Of a stretch of DNA of 64,000 bases, positions 61,820-64,000 are shown piece after piece. A model generated the notes under the pieces. That model worked only from the letters and a program-made list of their open reading frames with translations, had not been told where the DNA came from and did no database searches. The position numbers and the translations under genes were made by a program. How positions within the stretch are numbered: position 1 is the stretch's first letter; the number at the start of each line of letters is the position of its first letter. Source of the stretch: Homoserinimonas aerilata (GTDB taxonomy: Bacteria; Actinomycetota; Actinomycetes; Actinomycetales; Microbacteriaceae); the NCBI RefSeq assembly GCF_006716125.1, contig NZ_VFOM01000001.1:1054001-1118000 (forward strand). Reading direction: 5' to 3'.

Positions 61820-62194
61820 ATGACCATCACCGATGTCGACGCCGTGATTGCCGGCGCCTCCTTCGACCCCAACGGGCTCATGCCTGCGATCATCCAGCAG
61901 CACGACACCCTCGAGGTGCTGATGCTCGGCTGGATGGATGCCGAGGCTCTGCGCCGCACGCTCACCGAGGGTCGGGTGACGTTCTGGTCTCGGTCCCGGC
62001 AGGAGTACTGGCGCAAGGGCGACACCTCGGGTCATGTGCAGTACGTTCGCGGCGCGGCCCTGGACTGTGACCAGGATGCGCTTCTCGTCACGGTGGAGCA
62101 GGTCGGCCCGGCATGCCACACGGGTGCGCGCCGCTGCTTCGATGTCACCCCGCTGGATCCCGTCGTCGGTGTGCAGGAGCAGCCGGATGCGTGA
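61820..62194 (+). CDS. hisI: Phosphoribosyl-AMP cyclohydrolase
   Basis: 124 residues. Zinc and catalytic motifs GWMDAEALRRTLTEGRVTFWSRSR, RKGDTSGHVQYV, DCDQDALLVTVEQ and CHTGARRCF are conserved. I prefer ATG 61820, nine bases after AAGGA; an in-frame ATG two codons earlier sits too close. The final 8 bases overlap trpE. Confidence 0.95.
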   Translation: MTITDVDAVIAGASFDPNGLMPAIIQQHDTLEVLMLGWMDAEALRRTLTEGRVTFWSRSRQEYWRKGDTSGHVQYVRGAALDCDQDALLVTVEQVGPACHTGARRCFDVTPLDPVVGVQEQPDA

Positions 62195-63707
62195 CACGAC
62201 GAGCAGGGAGCAGTTCGACACTCTCCTCGGCGACCATCGCGTCATCCCGGTCATCAGGGAGGTCTTCGCTGATGGCGAGACACCCGTCGGCATCTATCGC
62301 AAGCTCGCCGAGGGCCGCCCGGGCACCTTTCTTCTGGAGTCCGCCGAGCAGGGCGGAATCTGGTCGCGTTTCTCCTTTGTGGGGGTCTCCTCCTTCGGGG
62401 TTCTCACACAGCAGGATGATGCGGCCGTCTGGCTCGACTACGGTCTCTCGGCCGAGCGCGCCCTCGGTCCGGATGCCCCCTCGGCTCCGCTCGAGGCTAT
62501 CGACCATCTGCACAGGCGCTGGGCCACGCCCAAGATTCCCGGGCATCCACCGCTCACGGGCGGGCTCGTCGGATTCATCGGCTGGGATGCCGTGCGCCAG
62601 ATCGAGCGACTTCCGGATGCTCCGCCGTCCGACTACGCCATTCCGGGCCAGGCGCTCTCCTTCGTCTCCGAGCTCGCCGTTCTCGATCACCGCACGGGTT
62701 CGGTCCTGCTGATCGCCGCGGCGATCAATGACGGGGCGGATGCCGCAGACGAGCTCTGGGAGTCGGCCAACGCCAGACTCGACGCGCTGCAACAGAGGCT
62801 GGGTCGCCCGTCCGAGGCGTGGCTGGCCGATGTCGACCTCACACTTGCCGCGACGCCGACGCCGCGGATCCAGGAGGCGGACTTCCACGCGGCTGTGGAG
62901 CGCTCGAAGCAGTACATCCGTGACGGCGATGTGTTCCAGGTGGTGATCTCGCAGCGCTTCGACCATGAGGTGACCGCGGAGCCCATCGATGTCTACCGTG
63001 TTCTGCGTACCCTCAATCCGAGCCCGTACATGTACCTCTTGTCGCTGGTGTCGCCGGAGGGCGAGCCGGTGTGGGTCGTCGGTTCTTCACCGGAGGCGCT
63101 CGTCAAGGTGGAGGACGGCCGGGTGTTCAGCCATCCGATCGCGGGCTCGCGTCCGCGGGGGGTGACCCCTGAAGAGGATGTCACCCTCGGCGACGAGCTC
63201 CTAGGTGACCCCAAGGAGCGAGCCGAGCACCTCATGCTCGTCGATCTCGCCCGCAACGACCTTCAGAAGGTGTGCGATGCGGGCTCGGTGGAGGTCACCG
63301 AGTTCATGCAGGTCGAGCGTTACAGCCACATCATGCACCTGGTCTCGAGCGTCGAGGGCGATCTCCGTGACGGGGTGACGCCCCTGCAGGTGTTCCGGGC
63401 GACGTTCCCGGCGGGCACCCTCTCGGGCGCGCCGAAGCCGCGGGCACTCGAGATCATCGACGAACTCGAGGTTGCCCAGCGGGGGCTCTACGGGGGAGTG
63501 GTCGGCTATTTCTCCCTCTCCGGCGATCTCGATCTGGCCATCGCCATCCGCACGACCACGATCTCGGGCGGTGTCGCCCGCGTCCAGGCCGGTGCCGGGC
63601 TCGTTGCCGACTCCGATCCGGCGACCGAGCATCTCGAAGCACGAAACAAGGCGGCGGCACCTCTGCGGGCGGTGGCCGTGGCGAACGCCATGAAGAGGGT
63701 GCGCTAG
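62187..63707 (+). CDS. trpE: Anthranilate synthase component I
   Basis: 506 residues from ATG 62187, which overlaps hisI by 8 bases. N-terminal feedback-binding region LLESAEQGGIWSRFSF (tryptophan site), and chorismate-binding C-terminal domain with GDVFQVVISQRF, PIAGSRPRGVTPEED, DLARNDL, and GTLSGAPKPRALEIIDELE. It makes anthranilate. With no gap before it there is no room for a leader-peptide attenuator. Confidence 0.97.
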   Translation: MRDTTSREQFDTLLGDHRVIPVIREVFADGETPVGIYRKLAEGRPGTFLLESAEQGGIWSRFSFVGVSSFGVLTQQDDAAVWLDYGLSAERALGPDAPSAPLEAIDHLHRRWATPKIPGHPPLTGGLVGFIGWDAVRQIERLPDAPPSDYAIPGQALSFVSELAVLDHRTGSVLLIAAAINDGADAADELWESANARLDALQQRLGRPSEAWLADVDLTLAATPTPRIQEADFHAAVERSKQYIRDGDVFQVVISQRFDHEVTAEPIDVYRVLRTLNPSPYMYLLSLVSPEGEPVWVVGSSPEALVKVEDGRVFSHPIAGSRPRGVTPEEDVTLGDELLGDPKERAEHLMLVDLARNDLQKVCDAGSVEVTEFMQVERYSHIMHLVSSVEGDLRDGVTPLQVFRATFPAGTLSGAPKPRALEIIDELEVAQRGLYGGVVGYFSLSGDLDLAIAIRTTTISGGVARVQAGAGLVADSDPATEHLEARNKAAAPLRAVAVANAMKRVR

Positions 63708-64000
63708 ATGCGTCGGATCAAATCGAGCAGTCTCATCGCGGGCGTGCTGTTCGCGGGGCTTGGCCTTATGGCCTGGACGATGCCGTGGTTCCTCGTCACC
63801 CTCGGGGGTTCGGAGTCGCACCGCGACGTGATCGAGGTCACGGGGGAGACCGCGGCTCCCGCCGTCGCCGCTCTCAGCCTCTCCGCGCTCGCGCTCGTCG
63901 CGGCTCTTGCCATCGCTGGCCCGTTCTTCCGTATCGTGCTGGCCGTGCTTGAGGCCCTGATCGGGGCGTGCCTGATCCTCTCGGGTGTTCTCGCTCTCGC
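63708..64000 (+). CDS. Trp biosynthesis-associated membrane protein, 3' end outside window
   Basis: 97 codons are visible. An N-terminal helix (SLIAGVLFAGLGLMAWTMPWFLVTL), a short polar loop with the ESHRDVIEVTGETAAPAV segment, and two further hydrophobic stretches match the small four-helix membrane protein found beside trpE in Actinobacteria. Its function in tryptophan synthesis is unproven. The start directly follows the trpE stop. Confidence 0.85.
   Translation, partial: MRRIKSSSLIAGVLFAGLGLMAWTMPWFLVTLGGSESHRDVIEVTGETAAPAVAALSLSALALVAALAIAGPFFRIVLAVLEALIGACLILSGVLAL

Noticed and set aside
62150..62190. Trp leader-peptide attenuator before trpE
   Set aside because: trpE overlaps hisI, so there is no leader or terminator.

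Overview
The window is a 64 kb piece of a GC-rich actinobacterial chromosome. The gene content and order (pdxS-pdxT-yebC-ruvCAB-yajC-secDF-rel; rpsD-alaS-ruvX-mltG-aroECKB-efp-nusB; pyrR-pyrB-pyrC-carA-carB-pyrF-mihF/gmk-rpoZ-coaBC-metK-priA-fmt-rsmB-rpe; hisE-hisG-hisF-hisI-trpE) is the conserved actinobacterial core arrangement. Actinobacterial integration host factor, DUF3000, a PriA without helicase motifs and the Trp-associated membrane protein point the same way. Codon style and the recurring word CGGATGC/GCATCCG suggest Microbacteriaceae (Micrococcales); that family-level guess is inference. I see no insertion sequence, prophage, CRISPR array or rRNA. The DNA is densely coding and no gene-free stretch exceeds 300 bases.

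Layout. 1-7 kb, mostly minus strand: a cut beta-oxidation multienzyme subunit with its thiolase, RNase D, DUF3000, then SufE and a two-domain sulfurtransferase; an alpha/beta hydrolase runs the other way. 7-11 kb: ZapE, an ammonium transporter with a candidate nitrogen-regulator operator, a shortened Amt-like paralogue that has lost both pore histidines, and four tRNAs (Val-CAC, Gly-GCC, Cys-GCA, Val-GAC). 11-24 kb: thrS, HIT protein, PLP synthase PdxST, YebC, RuvCAB, YajC-SecDF, a rhodanese and bifunctional Rel. 24-27 kb, minus strand: an AbiEi-like orphan, a DUF349 protein and a membrane-anchored cyclophilin. 27-39 kb: RarA, S4, AlaS, RuvX, MltG, the shikimate genes, EF-P and NusB. 39-42 kb: a sulfonate/nitrate-type ABC importer. 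42-50 kb: the complete de novo UMP operon except pyrD and pyrE. 50-59 kb: nucleotide, cofactor and translation genes. 59-64 kb: FKBP, his genes and trpE, ending inside the Trp-associated membrane protein gene.

The most notable signals are regulatory and architectural. An RNA hairpin with the PyrR-binding loop pairs directly with the pyrR Shine-Dalgarno sequence. Many genes have a TANNNT element exactly 6-7 bases before the start codon, the signature of leaderless transcription; in three cases the first half of that element is the stop codon of the upstream gene, and in one case two divergent genes share overlapping elements in a 22-base gap. mIHF and guanylate kinase are encoded in a single uninterrupted reading frame. 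No obviously novel defence or mobile system is present.
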